Of a stretch of 15,861 bases of DNA, positions 1 through 7,745 are shown one piece after another. This DNA is from JBDZUZ01 sp040255445. GTDB taxonomy: Bacteria; Planctomycetota; Phycisphaerae; Phycisphaerales; UBA1924. The notes under the pieces were generated by a model that ran no database searches, was not told the origin of the DNA, and saw only the letters and a program-made list of their open reading frames with translations. How positions within the stretch are numbered: position 1 is the first letter of the stretch; the number at the start of each line of letters is the position of its first letter. The stretch covers positions 1 through 15,861 of the forward strand of contig JBDZUZ010000090.1 in NCBI GenBank assembly GCA_040255445.1. Direction: 5' to 3'. A program made the position numbers and the translations under genes.

Positions 1-839
1 GATGCCAACGCCAGCGCCACCGTCCGTCGACCCACACCCACATCACCCACCACAAGCGTGACCCGCGGCGGCTCCCGCTCCTTAGACCACGCCGCCCAAT
101 GCTCCAGTTCCCCCCGCAACCCCTCCCCGATCACCAACTCATCCAGCAACTCCGCCCGCGGCCGCCGCAACACACACCCGCCGGCATCCGCCGCGACCTC
201 ATCGACCGCCACCGCGCCAACCACCCAGCGCAGCACCGCCCCCGGCGCCCGCACAGCACGCTCAGACAACGGCCCGTCCCCCTCCAGTGTCAGCAGCCCA
301 TCACGAAACGCCGGCCGCCCCAGCATCGCCACGATCCCGCCCGCACCGCCATCCACACCCGCAACCGATGCGGCCAGCGCCATCGTCGGCCGCGGCCGCG
401 CGGCGTGATCATTCAAATACGCCACCAGCCGAGCGATCCGCGCATCCACCTCCACACCCACCGCCAGCAGCAACGCCGCGTACTCGATCGCATCAAGCTC
501 GAACCGCGCTGCCGCGCGAAACAGCGGCAGCCGCGCCCGCTCGCTGGGCAACGGCCGCGGCAGTTCCAACGCACACTCCTGCCCCGCCCCGCGCCCCAAC
601 CCTCGCTCACGTCCGTGCACCGACGATCCGCTGCGCTCCTTCGGCCCGCCCGCATCCGCCCCACCCGCATCCGCCGCGAGCCGCGCCGCCGTCACATCCG
701 GAATCACAACCCCGGCCAGCGGCGTCCCGTTCACCGCACCCGGCTGCGCCTGCACCGCGGCGACCCGCGAACGCAGCACAGCCACGAGCCGCCCGAGTTC
801 GGCCCGCAACACCTCATCCACCGTTGCACGTGTGTCCAC
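1..839 (-). CDS. AAA+ ATPase with N-terminal winged-helix domain, partial (C-terminal part outside the window)
   Basis: An uninterrupted minus-strand frame starts at GTG 839 and runs off the left edge after 279 codons. Residues about 100-160 contain an acidic/hydrophobic stretch (FELDAIEYAALLLAVGVEVD) followed by YLNDHAARPRPTMALA. This resembles the winged-helix domain that precedes the AAA domain in ATPases of the Afp15/Pvc15 type found with extracellular contractile injection systems. A Walker-A-like loop (GDVGVGRRT, residues 265-273) follows close to the edge; the usual Lys-Thr pair is replaced by Arg-Arg, as in degenerate first ATPase modules. A Gly/Arg-rich, probably disordered segment lies at about 58-88. 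GTG 839 is chosen because a -10-like hexamer sits 10 bases upstream and coding-like G-ending codon use begins there. GTG 821 is an alternative start. The frame is clear; the family assignment is by motif resemblance only, and Walker B and the sensor motifs cannot be seen. Confidence 0.72.
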   Translation of the reverse strand, partial: MDTRATVDEVLRAELGRLVAVLRSRVAAVQAQPGAVNGTPLAGVVIPDVTAARLAADAGGADAGGPKERSGSSVHGRERGLGRGAGQECALELPRPLPSERARLPLFRAAARFELDAIEYAALLLAVGVEVDARIARLVAYLNDHAARPRPTMALAASVAGVDGGAGGIVAMLGRPAFRDGLLTLEGDGPLSERAVRAPGAVLRWVVGAVAVDEVAADAGGCVLRRPRAELLDELVIGEGLRGELEHWAAWSKEREPPRVTLVVGDVGVGRRTVALALA

Positions 840-849
840 TCCGTCCGCG

Positions 850-855
850 AGCCTA
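850..855 (-). promoter_or_regulatory. Putative -10 element (TAGGCT) of the AAA+ ATPase gene
   Basis: Read on the minus strand, TAGGCT stands 10 bases before the GTG start at 839, so a transcript would carry at most a few untranslated bases. It matches the TAnnCT pattern seen before other isolated genes in this window. No convincing -35 hexamer is present at 16-18 bases. Confidence 0.35.
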
Positions 856-1012
856 CCAGAGCCCCAGCGCTGAATCGATGGCCATCTCCGCACCGACCTC
901 GCACCGACTCACCCCCGCACGCGCACCCCGATCAAATCCACACCAAATCCGCAAGAATCGGCCCTCACACGGCCCACGCGGGGGATTTCGCGGCCATGCA
1001 CGCAGGATCCGC

Positions 1013-1018
1013 TACACT
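1013..1018 (+). promoter_or_regulatory. Putative -10 element (TACACT) of the six-gene amine/aldehyde operon
   Basis: TACACT lies in the 260-base divergent gap between the ATPase gene and the aldehyde dehydrogenase gene. Initiation would fall near base 1025, giving a leader of about 75 bases before GTG 1100. The same hexamer occurs before the antitoxin gene at 12949. The -35 region is weak. Confidence 0.35.
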
Positions 1019-1028
1019 GCGAGAGACA

Positions 1029-1115
1029 ATGCTCCACCCGCGCAATCCCGCGCGATGTTGGGCTTCAGGAAGGTCGGCCGGACCAGTAAGGATGCACCGG
1101 TGCAGAAGAACCTGA
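1029..1115 (+). promoter_or_regulatory. Possible short leader ORF (28 codons, Arg-rich) overlapping the dehydrogenase start
   Basis: An ATG stands 10 bases after the TACACT hexamer and opens a 28-codon frame ending in TGA at 1113-1115, beyond the GTG start at 1100. Seven of the 28 residues are arginine, and its last codons include AGA AGA. The overlap with the dehydrogenase start could couple or interfere with its translation. The Arg content may simply reflect high GC, and the AGA codons are forced by the overlapping AAG AAC codons of the dehydrogenase, so this is a weak call. Confidence 0.18.
1088..1092 (+). promoter_or_regulatory. Shine-Dalgarno site deciding the dehydrogenase start
   Basis: AAGGA ends 7 bases before GTG 1100. 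The upstream in-frame ATG at 1055 has no comparable site. This favours GTG 1100 as the start. Confidence 0.5.
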
Positions 1116-2530
1116 TCGATGGCGCCTGGGTGGCCGCCGACAGCGGCGAGATCTTCGACATCACCGACCCCGCGACCGATCGCGTCGTCGACACCGTGCC
1201 GCGCTGCGGCGCGGCAGAGACCACCCGCGCCATCGCCGCCGCCCACCGCGCCTTCCCCGTCTGGAAGGCCCGCACCGCGGGCGACCGCGCTGCGATGGTC
1301 GCCAGACTCGGCGCCCTCATGCGCCGCGACATCGACCGCCTCGCCGCGATCATGACCAGCGAACAGGGCAAGCCCCTCGCCGAGTCAAAGGGCGAGATCA
1401 ACTACGCCGCCTCGTTCCTCGACTGGGCCGCCGAGGAAGGCAAGCGCATCCCCGGCGAGATCATCCCCGCCTCCGCCCCCAACAAGCGCATCCTCGTCAT
1501 CCGCCAACCAGTCGGCGTCTGCGCCATCATCACGCCCTGGAACTTCCCCGCGGCGATGATCACCCGCAAACTCGGCCCCGCCCTCGCCGCGGGCTGCACC
1601 GCCGTCATCAAGCCCGCCGAGGACACGCCCCTCTCCGCTCTCGCCATCGGCGAACTCGCGATCGAGGCCGGCATCCCCGCCGGCGTCGTCAACATCGTCA
1701 CCGGCAAGGCCAGCAAGATCGGCGGCGCGATCCTCGACGACCCCCGCGTCCGCAAGCTCTCCTTCACAGGCTCGACAGAAGTCGGCCGCATGCTGATGGA
1801 GAAGTCCTCGAAGAACCTTCTGCGCCTCTCCATGGAACTCGGCGGCCACGCGCCCTTCCTGGTCTTCGACGATGCCGATGTCGAGGCCGCCGTGAAGGCC
1901 GCGGTCGCCTGCAAGTTCCGCAACGCCGGCCAGACCTGCATCTGCGCCAACCGCTTCTATGTGCAGGACGGTGTCTACGACACCTTCATCGCCGGCTTCC
2001 GCGCTGCGATCCAGAAGCTCAAGGTCGGTATCGGCACCACCGAGGGCGTCGACATCGGCCCGCTCATCAACGACGATGCGGTCGAGAAAGTCGAGAAGCA
2101 CGTCGAGGACGCCCGAAGCAAGGGCGGCAAGATCACCGTCGGCGGCCAACGCGTCAAGGTCGAGGGCGCTGTCGACCGTTTCTACGCCCCCACGCTCATC
2201 GAGGGCATGACGACCGACATGCTCATCAACTCCGATGAGACCTTCGGCCCCGTCGCCCCCGTCCGCCGCTTCACGCACGAGAAGGAAGCCGTCGAGTGGG
2301 CCAACGACTCGGAATACGGCCTCGCCGCCTACTTCTTCACCCGCGATGCCTCGCGCCTGATCCGCGTCGGCGAAGCCCTCGAATACGGCATCGTCGGCGC
2401 CAACGACGGCGGCCCCTCCACCGCGCAGGCCCCCTTCGGCGGCGTCAAACAGTCCGGATTCGGCCGCGAGGGCGGCCACTTCGTGATGGACGAGTACACA
2501 CAGGTCAAATACATCTCCTGGGGCCTCTGA
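1100..2530 (+). CDS. gabD: NAD(P)-dependent succinate-semialdehyde dehydrogenase-like aldehyde dehydrogenase
   Basis: The predicted 476-residue protein is a full-length aldehyde dehydrogenase. Visible landmarks are PWNFP (oxyanion Asn148), KPAE (Lys171), the cofactor loop FTGSTEVG (222-229), the general base in MELGG (Glu246), the nucleophile in GQTC (Cys280) and APFGGVKQSG near the C-terminus. The sequence around the nucleophile, TCICANR, has the Cys-x-Cys arrangement of GabD/SSADH enzymes, where it can act as a redox switch. The family oxidises succinate semialdehyde or a related omega-amino or guanidino aldehyde to the acid in the cytosol. It is the first gene of the run and is followed 30 bases later by a GABA-type aminotransferase, which supports a role in amine or GABA breakdown. 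The reading frame stays open far upstream (to 287), but that part is non-coding in character and antisense to the ATPase gene; ATG 1055 is the alternative start. The exact aldehyde is uncertain. Confidence 0.9.
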   Translation: MQKNLIDGAWVAADSGEIFDITDPATDRVVDTVPRCGAAETTRAIAAAHRAFPVWKARTAGDRAAMVARLGALMRRDIDRLAAIMTSEQGKPLAESKGEINYAASFLDWAAEEGKRIPGEIIPASAPNKRILVIRQPVGVCAIITPWNFPAAMITRKLGPALAAGCTAVIKPAEDTPLSALAIGELAIEAGIPAGVVNIVTGKASKIGGAILDDPRVRKLSFTGSTEVGRMLMEKSSKNLLRLSMELGGHAPFLVFDDADVEAAVKAAVACKFRNAGQTCICANRFYVQDGVYDTFIAGFRAAIQKLKVGIGTTEGVDIGPLINDDAVEKVEKHVEDARSKGGKITVGGQRVKVEGAVDRFYAPTLIEGMTTDMLINSDETFGPVAPVRRFTHEKEAVEWANDSEYGLAAYFFTRDASRLIRVGEALEYGIVGANDGGPSTAQAPFGGVKQSGFGREGGHFVMDEYTQVKYISWGL

Positions 2531-2560
2531 TCCCAGGGCGTCAACAGCGGGAGCGACACG

Positions 2561-3907
2561 ATGTCGGCATCTGCAGATCTCATCCGGCGGCGCGAGAGCG
2601 TGGTCTGCCCCGGCGTCGGCCGCATCTCCGGCATGACCGCCGCGAAGGCCAGGGGCGCGCTCATCGTCGATGCCGACGGCAAGGAGTTCATCGACTTCGC
2701 CGGCGGCATCGGCGTCATGAACGTCGGTCACTGCGATGAACATGTCGCCCGCGCCGTCGCCGAGCAGTCCGCCCGGCTGATGCACACCTGCATCCACGTC
2801 GCCACCTACGAGCCCTACATCGCCCTCTGCGAGAAGCTCGTCGAGATCCTCCCCCACGGCGATGCCACGAAGGCCATGCTCGTGAACACCGGCGCCGAGG
2901 CGGTCGAGAACGCCATCAAGATCGCCCGCCAGGCCACCGGCCGTTCCGCCGTCATCTGCTTTACCGGCGCGTTCCACGGCCGCACCATGCTCTGCTCCAC
3001 CCTCACCTCCAAGGTCGAGTACAAGACCAGGTGCGGGCCCTTCATGCCCGAGATCTACCGCCTCCCCTTCCCCAAGGGCCGCTCGGCCCCCGGCAAGCGC
3101 AGCGGATTCAACGATGAAGCCGTCGCCGCCTGCGAACTCGCCCGCCTGAAGATGGCGCTCAAGGACACCGTCGCCCCCGGCAACGTCGCCGCGATCATCA
3201 TCGAACTCGTGCAGGGCGAGGGCGGATTCCATGTCGCCCCCAAGGCGTACATCGAAGGCCTCCGCAAGATCTGCGATGAGCACGGCATCGTCCTTATCTT
3301 CGACGAGGTCCAGTCCGGCTTCGCCCGCACCGGCGCCTGGGGCGCGTACGAGCACTACGGCGTCGTTCCCGATCTCTCCACCTGGGCAAAGTCCATGGGC
3401 GGCGGTCTGCCCATCTCCTGCGTCATCGGCAAGGCCTCGGTCATGGACAAGGTCACGCCCGGCACACTCGGCGGCACCTACGGCGGCAACCCCGTCGCCT
3501 GCGCTGCGGCCCTCGCCACCATCGCCTCGATGGAGAAGCAGAACCTCCTCGCCCGCGCCAAGACCATCGGCCGCACGCTAACCGACCGCTTCGAAGCCGC
3601 CGCCGCGGCGAACCCCGCCATCACCGATGTCCGCGGCCTGGGCGGCATGGTCGCCATCGAGATCGGCGCCCCCGCCAACGCTTCCAAACCGGTGGCCGCA
3701 GTCGTCAAGGACATCACCGTCTCCTGCATGGAACGCGGCCTGCTCGTGATCAGTTCCGGCGTCATGGGCGACGCCATCCGCGTCCTCTGCCCCCTCGTCA
3801 TCACCGATGCGCAGCTCGACCGCGGGCTCACCATCCTTCTCGAAGAAATCGAGCGGCACACCGCCGCGGCGGCCCCTACCGCCGCACACGCCGCCGTGAA
3901 AGGCTGA
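2561..3907 (+). CDS. gabT: Class-III pyridoxal-phosphate aminotransferase, 4-aminobutyrate aminotransferase-like
   Basis: The 448-residue protein has the complete class-III (fold type I) layout: phosphate-binding NTGAEAVENA (109-118), FTGAFHGRT (134-142), IFDEVQSG with PLP-pyridine Asp248 (246-253), and the Schiff-base Lys277 in TWAKSMGGGLP. The FTGAFHGRT segment followed by SKVEYKT is close to GabT. The family moves the terminal amino group of GABA, or of ornithine, putrescine or agmatine-type amines in relatives, to 2-oxoglutarate. Start ATG 2561 has a GGGAG site about 7 bases upstream. It lies 30 bases after the dehydrogenase and 5 bases before the amidohydrolase, so the three are probably cotranscribed; GabT product plus GabD is a standard succinate-yielding pair. 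The Ala-rich C-terminal tail after about residue 430 looks disordered. The substrate may differ from GABA given the neighbouring decarboxylase. Confidence 0.9.
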   Translation: MSASADLIRRRESVVCPGVGRISGMTAAKARGALIVDADGKEFIDFAGGIGVMNVGHCDEHVARAVAEQSARLMHTCIHVATYEPYIALCEKLVEILPHGDATKAMLVNTGAEAVENAIKIARQATGRSAVICFTGAFHGRTMLCSTLTSKVEYKTRCGPFMPEIYRLPFPKGRSAPGKRSGFNDEAVAACELARLKMALKDTVAPGNVAAIIIELVQGEGGFHVAPKAYIEGLRKICDEHGIVLIFDEVQSGFARTGAWGAYEHYGVVPDLSTWAKSMGGGLPISCVIGKASVMDKVTPGTLGGTYGGNPVACAAALATIASMEKQNLLARAKTIGRTLTDRFEAAAAANPAITDVRGLGGMVAIEIGAPANASKPVAAVVKDITVSCMERGLLVISSGVMGDAIRVLCPLVITDAQLDRGLTILLEEIERHTAAAAPTAAHAAVKG

Positions 3908-3912
3908 TCTGT

Positions 3913-4920
3913 ATGCGTCCATTCGCGGTGGCCGGGCTCCAGCTTCATATCTCCGGCCGCGTCTCCAACCTGGCGCACATCACCGACCGCATCGAGATGC
4001 TGCTCTACCTGTACCCCTGGGTGCAGATGGTCGTCCTGAGCGAGCTCGCGACCTTCGGCGGCTGGACCGGGCACGCGCTCCCCTTCCCCAACGATGTCGA
4101 GGACACCTACCGCAACCTCGCCCGCAAGCACAAGATCTGGCTCCTCCCCGGCTCGCTCTACGAGAAGACCCCCGAAGGCGTGTACAACACCACGCCCGTC
4201 ATCAACCCCGACGGCGAGGTCATCGCCCGCTACCGCAAGATGTTCCCCTTCATGCCCTACGAGACCGGCGTCGAATCCGGCACCGAGTTCTGCGTCTTCG
4301 ATGTGCCCGAGATCGGCCGCTTCGGTGTGAGCATCTGCTACGACATGTGGTTCCCCGAAACCTCGCGCACGCTCGCCGCCATGGGCGCCGAGGTCATCCT
4401 CCACCCCACACTCACACCCAGCATCGACCGCGAGGTCGAACTCGCCATCGCCCGCGCCACCGCCGCGACCAACCAGTGTTTCGTCATCGACATCAACGGT
4501 GTCGGCGACGGCGGCATCGGCCGCTCCATCCTCGTCGCCCCCACCGGCGATGTGCTCTACCAGGCAACCAGCAACGAAGAAATGCTCCCGATCGAGATCG
4601 ACATGGAGCGCGTCCAGCGTTCCCGCGAGGTCGGCCTCAAGGGCCTGGGCCAGCCTCTCAAGAGTTTCCGCGACCGCAAGGTCGATTTCGATGTCTACCG
4701 CCGCGACTCCGATGTCCACGCCTACCTCCGCAGCCTCGGACCGCTCGAGAAGATGCAGCGCGGCTCCCGCGCCGGCCTCATCGACGACAAGCCCCACGCA
4801 GCGGCCGCGACGCCAGCCGCCGTGAACGAGGACGTCGGCTTCATTCCGCCCGCCATCGCCTCGTCACCCCCGCTCACGCCAGCGCCGCACCAACCGCCGG
4901 CGCCGAGGATGGAGCTATGA
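3913..4920 (+). CDS. Nitrilase-superfamily carbon-nitrogen hydrolase (amidase or carbamoyl-amidase type)
   Basis: The 335-residue protein shows the Glu-Lys-Cys triad of the family: Glu44 in LSELATFGG, Lys109 in YRKMFPF and Cys142 in ICYDMWFPE. The catalytic domain ends at about residue 235. Members hydrolyse a terminal amide or N-carbamoyl group; in amine pathways N-carbamoylputrescine amidase and omega-amide amidases belong here. The tryptophan after the nucleophile (YDMWFPE) is aliphatic-amidase- or formamidase-like rather than typical of AguB, so the substrate is open. The last 45 residues or so are Ala/Pro-rich and probably a flexible tail. It starts 5 bases after the aminotransferase stop, with a weak AAAGG upstream, and its stop overlaps the next start (ATGA), so translation of the decarboxylase is likely coupled to it. 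No agmatine deiminase is seen nearby. Confidence 0.85.
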   Translation: MRPFAVAGLQLHISGRVSNLAHITDRIEMLLYLYPWVQMVVLSELATFGGWTGHALPFPNDVEDTYRNLARKHKIWLLPGSLYEKTPEGVYNTTPVINPDGEVIARYRKMFPFMPYETGVESGTEFCVFDVPEIGRFGVSICYDMWFPETSRTLAAMGAEVILHPTLTPSIDREVELAIARATAATNQCFVIDINGVGDGGIGRSILVAPTGDVLYQATSNEEMLPIEIDMERVQRSREVGLKGLGQPLKSFRDRKVDFDVYRRDSDVHAYLRSLGPLEKMQRGSRAGLIDDKPHAAAATPAAVNEDVGFIPPAIASSPPLTPAPHQPPAPRMEL

Positions 4921-7694
4921 CGACGCACTCCCCCGGCCCGCGCATCAACCCCGATCCCGCCGCGCCGGCCGCGAACTCGCCGCCGCCCCACCCGGCCAAC
5001 CGAGGCATGGGCCGCTTCTACGCCCCGCGCCTCCGCATGGACACCTGGAACGAACTCCAGGTTCGCGCCACCTGGCTCAAGGAATTCAGCCGCGGCGGCC
5101 GCGACATCACCGTGCCCAAAGCCAAAGTCGCCGCGAGCCTCGAACTCCTCCGCACGCTCGAGTTCTACTGGGCCTTCCCCGGCGGCGCGCAGATGGACCG
5201 CCTCACGCGCCTCTTCGAACGCGGCGAGTACACCGACCTTTCGAGCGAGGTCGCCGAGATCACGCGCCTCCTCGTGGGCGATGCCTACCGCGAACGCGGC
5301 GGCGCCCTCGCCAACCGCGGCGGCAAGGACCGCGCCGACCGCGACCGTCCCGAAGACCGCGACCGCTCGCAAACCCCCTCCAAGCCCTACTTCGAGGTGC
5401 TCGTCGTCGACGGCATCGACGCGTACGACCGGGCCGAGCTCCGCGAAGGACTGGCCGCGTGCCGCCGCGACTCCGATGAGTTCCTCTACGACGTCGTCAC
5501 CGTCCCAAGCCTCGAAGACGCCATCATCGCGGTGCTCTTCAACCCGACCATCCAGGCCGTCTTCCTCCGGTACAACTACACCTACTCGACGCAGCACCGC
5601 CACGCCGCGCTGCAACGCTACCTCGAGCCACTCGAGGCCGAGCCGCTCCCCATCTGCTTCGGGCTCGAACGCAGCCTCGAGCTGGGCCGCATGCTCAAGC
5701 GCCTCCGGCCCGAGCTCGACCTCTACCTCGTCACCGACACGCCCCTCGAGGCCGTCGCCGGCAACCTCGGCTCGGTCTTCCGCCGCGCCTTCTACCGCCT
5801 CGAGCAGTACATGGAGCAGCACCTCACGATCCTCAAGGGCGTGCGCACCCGCTTCGAAGCGCCGTTCTTCGATGCGCTCCGCCGCTATAGCTCCAAGCCC
5901 ACCGGCGTCTTTCACGCGCTGCCCATCGCCCGCGCCAAGTCGATGGCCAACTCCCACTGGGCCCGCGACCTGCTCGAGTTCTACGGCTCCAACATCTTCC
6001 TCGCCGAGACCTCCGCCACCAGCGGCGGACTCGACTCGCTCCTCCAGCCCCGCGGCCCGATCAAGAAAGCGCAGGACGCCGCGGCCCGCGCCTTCGGCGC
6101 CCGCAACACGTTCTTCGTCACCAACGGCACCTCCACCGCCAACAAGATCGTCCTGCAGGCGCTCATCCGCCCCGGCGACATCGTGCTCATCGACCGCGAC
6201 TGCCACAAGTCGCACCATTACGCGATGGTCCTCGCCGGCGCCATGCCCGTCTACCTCGACTCCTACCCCCTCCAGCCCTACGCGATGTACGGCGCGGTCC
6301 CGCTCCACGAGATCGAAGAGCGGCTGCTCGAGCTCAAAGCCGCCGGCAAGCTCGACCGCGTGCGGATGCTCCTGCTCACCAACTGCACCTTTGACGGCCT
6401 CACCTACGACCCCGGCCTGGTGATGCGCCGCATCCTCGCCATCAAGCCCGACATGATCTTCCTGTGGGACGAGGCCTGGTTCGCCTTCGCCCGCTTCCAC
6501 CCCGTGCTCCGCCGCCGCACCGGCATGCAGGCCGCCGAGCGCCTCCGCGAAGAACTCAAGAGCGATGCCTACCGCGAGGCCTATCGCGCCAAGGCCAAGG
6601 ACGCCGGCAAGGACGGCTACGTCCCCGGCATGCCCGACCCCGACCGCGCCCGCGTGCGCGTCTACGCCACGCAGTCGACGCACAAAACGCTCACGAGCCT
6701 CCGCCAGGGGTCGATGATCCACATCTTCGACGACGACTTCGAGCAGAAGGCGAGCGGGCCTTTCAGCGAAGCGTTCATGACCCATACCTCGACCTCGCCC
6801 AACTACCAGATCATCGCTTCGCTCGATGTCGGGCGCCGCCAGGTCGAGATGGAGGGGTACGAACTCGTCGACCATACCATCGGTCTGGCGATGACGATGC
6901 GCGAGCGCATCCGCGAGCACCCGGTCATCAACAAGTTCTTCTCGGTGCTCCGCCCGGCAGACATGATCCCGTCCGAGTTCCGCCCCTCCGGGCTCGAGTT
7001 CTACTACAGCCCGGTCCACGGCTGGGGCCGCATGGAGTCGGCCTGGCGGATGGACGAGTTCACGCTCGACCCCACCCGCGTCACCGTCCAGATCTCCGCC
7101 ACGGGCATGAACGGCGATCAGTTCCGCCACCTGCTGATGGACCAGCACGACATCCAGATCAACAAGACCTCGCGCAACACCGCGCTCTTCATGCCCAACA
7201 TCGGAACGTCCCGCGGCGATGTGGCCTACCTCATCGAGACCCTCGCCCGCTGCTGCACCAGCGTGCAGGAGCGGTTGCTCACCGAGAGCAGCACGGGGCT
7301 CAGCCGGCACGTCGCGACCGTCGACTCGCTGGTGGCGAGCCCGCCGCTCCCCAACTTCAGCCGCTTCCACGAGGCCTACAAGCCCGATACCTCCGGCACG
7401 CCCGAGGGCGATCTCCGCCGCGCCTACTTCGACACCTACGACGAGGAGAACCTCGCGTGGATGCGCATTTCCGATGAGACCCTCCGCCAGATCCAGGGCG
7501 GGCGCGAGTTCGTCTCGGCGTCGTTCGTGACGCCCTACCCGCCCGGCTTCCCGCTGCTCGTCCCCGGGCAGGTCGTCAGCGCGGAGATCATCGCGTTCCT
7601 GCTCGCGATCGATGTGAAAGAGATCCACGGGTACCACCCGTCGTACGGCTTCCGCGTCTTCACCGAGGCAGCGCTCGAGCGCGCAGCGCGCTGA
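4917..7694 (+). CDS. Orn/Lys/Arg decarboxylase (PLP fold type I), long form
   Basis: The 925-residue protein decarboxylates a basic amino acid to its amine (agmatine, cadaverine or putrescine). Landmarks are NGTSTANK (403-410), RDCHKSHH with the PLP-stacking His (427-434), LWDEAW with Asp518, the Schiff-base Lys590 in QSTHKTLTSLRQG, and the C-terminal PYPPGFPLLVPGQ (873-885). A receiver-like wing domain covers about 157-290. The protein is longer than the roughly 710-760 residues usual for inducible enzymes. An extra N-terminal helical segment (about 40-125) and a charged linker rich in Arg/Asp (about 126-155) precede the wing, and an insertion (about 538-580) precedes the PLP lysine. ATG 4917 overlaps the preceding stop (ATGA) and has GGAG 2-5 bases upstream; the open frame upstream of it is a shadow of the amidohydrolase. 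Arginine is the likeliest substrate in this context, but specificity cannot be read from the sequence. Confidence 0.88.
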   Translation: MTTHSPGPRINPDPAAPAANSPPPHPANRGMGRFYAPRLRMDTWNELQVRATWLKEFSRGGRDITVPKAKVAASLELLRTLEFYWAFPGGAQMDRLTRLFERGEYTDLSSEVAEITRLLVGDAYRERGGALANRGGKDRADRDRPEDRDRSQTPSKPYFEVLVVDGIDAYDRAELREGLAACRRDSDEFLYDVVTVPSLEDAIIAVLFNPTIQAVFLRYNYTYSTQHRHAALQRYLEPLEAEPLPICFGLERSLELGRMLKRLRPELDLYLVTDTPLEAVAGNLGSVFRRAFYRLEQYMEQHLTILKGVRTRFEAPFFDALRRYSSKPTGVFHALPIARAKSMANSHWARDLLEFYGSNIFLAETSATSGGLDSLLQPRGPIKKAQDAAARAFGARNTFFVTNGTSTANKIVLQALIRPGDIVLIDRDCHKSHHYAMVLAGAMPVYLDSYPLQPYAMYGAVPLHEIEERLLELKAAGKLDRVRMLLLTNCTFDGLTYDPGLVMRRILAIKPDMIFLWDEAWFAFARFHPVLRRRTGMQAAERLREELKSDAYREAYRAKAKDAGKDGYVPGMPDPDRARVRVYATQSTHKTLTSLRQGSMIHIFDDDFEQKASGPFSEAFMTHTSTSPNYQIIASLDVGRRQVEMEGYELVDHTIGLAMTMRERIREHPVINKFFSVLRPADMIPSEFRPSGLEFYYSPVHGWGRMESAWRMDEFTLDPTRVTVQISATGMNGDQFRHLLMDQHDIQINKTSRNTALFMPNIGTSRGDVAYLIETLARCCTSVQERLLTESSTGLSRHVATVDSLVASPPLPNFSRFHEAYKPDTSGTPEGDLRRAYFDTYDEENLAWMRISDETLRQIQGGREFVSASFVTPYPPGFPLLVPGQVVSAEIIAFLLAIDVKEIHGYHPSYGFRVFTEAALERAAR

Positions 7695-7727
7695 CCTCCC
7701 AGGCCTGATCAATACAGAGGTACTCGC

Positions 7728-7739
7728 AAGGAGAAGGAG
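7728..7739 (+). promoter_or_regulatory. Double Shine-Dalgarno site before the ATP-grasp gene
   Basis: Two adjacent AAGGAG copies end 6 bases before ATG 7746. This is the strongest ribosome-binding site in the window and predicts high or independent translation of the ATP-grasp gene, which follows a 51-base gap after the decarboxylase. Confidence 0.7.
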
Positions 7740-7745
7740 ACCACC

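Noticed and set aside
287..1054. Long N-terminal extension of the aldehyde dehydrogenase frame
   Set aside because: The extension is Pro/Ala/His/Arg-rich, antisense to the ATPase gene and unlike any aldehyde dehydrogenase N-terminus. The Shine-Dalgarno-supported GTG 1100 gives the normal family length.
1385..3355. Minus-strand open frame of 656 codons antisense to the dehydrogenase and aminotransferase genes
   Set aside because: Same cause as the longer antisense frame: composition-driven, no recognisable domain, lies opposite two intact enzymes.
3478..4797. Minus-strand open frame of 439 codons antisense to the aminotransferase end and the amidohydrolase
   Set aside because: Mirror frame of intact plus-strand genes with no family resemblance.
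4347..4916. 190-codon upstream extension of the decarboxylase frame
   Set aside because: It lies inside the amidohydrolase gene in another frame and is Arg/His/Pro-rich. ATG 4917 overlaps the preceding stop and has GGAG upstream.
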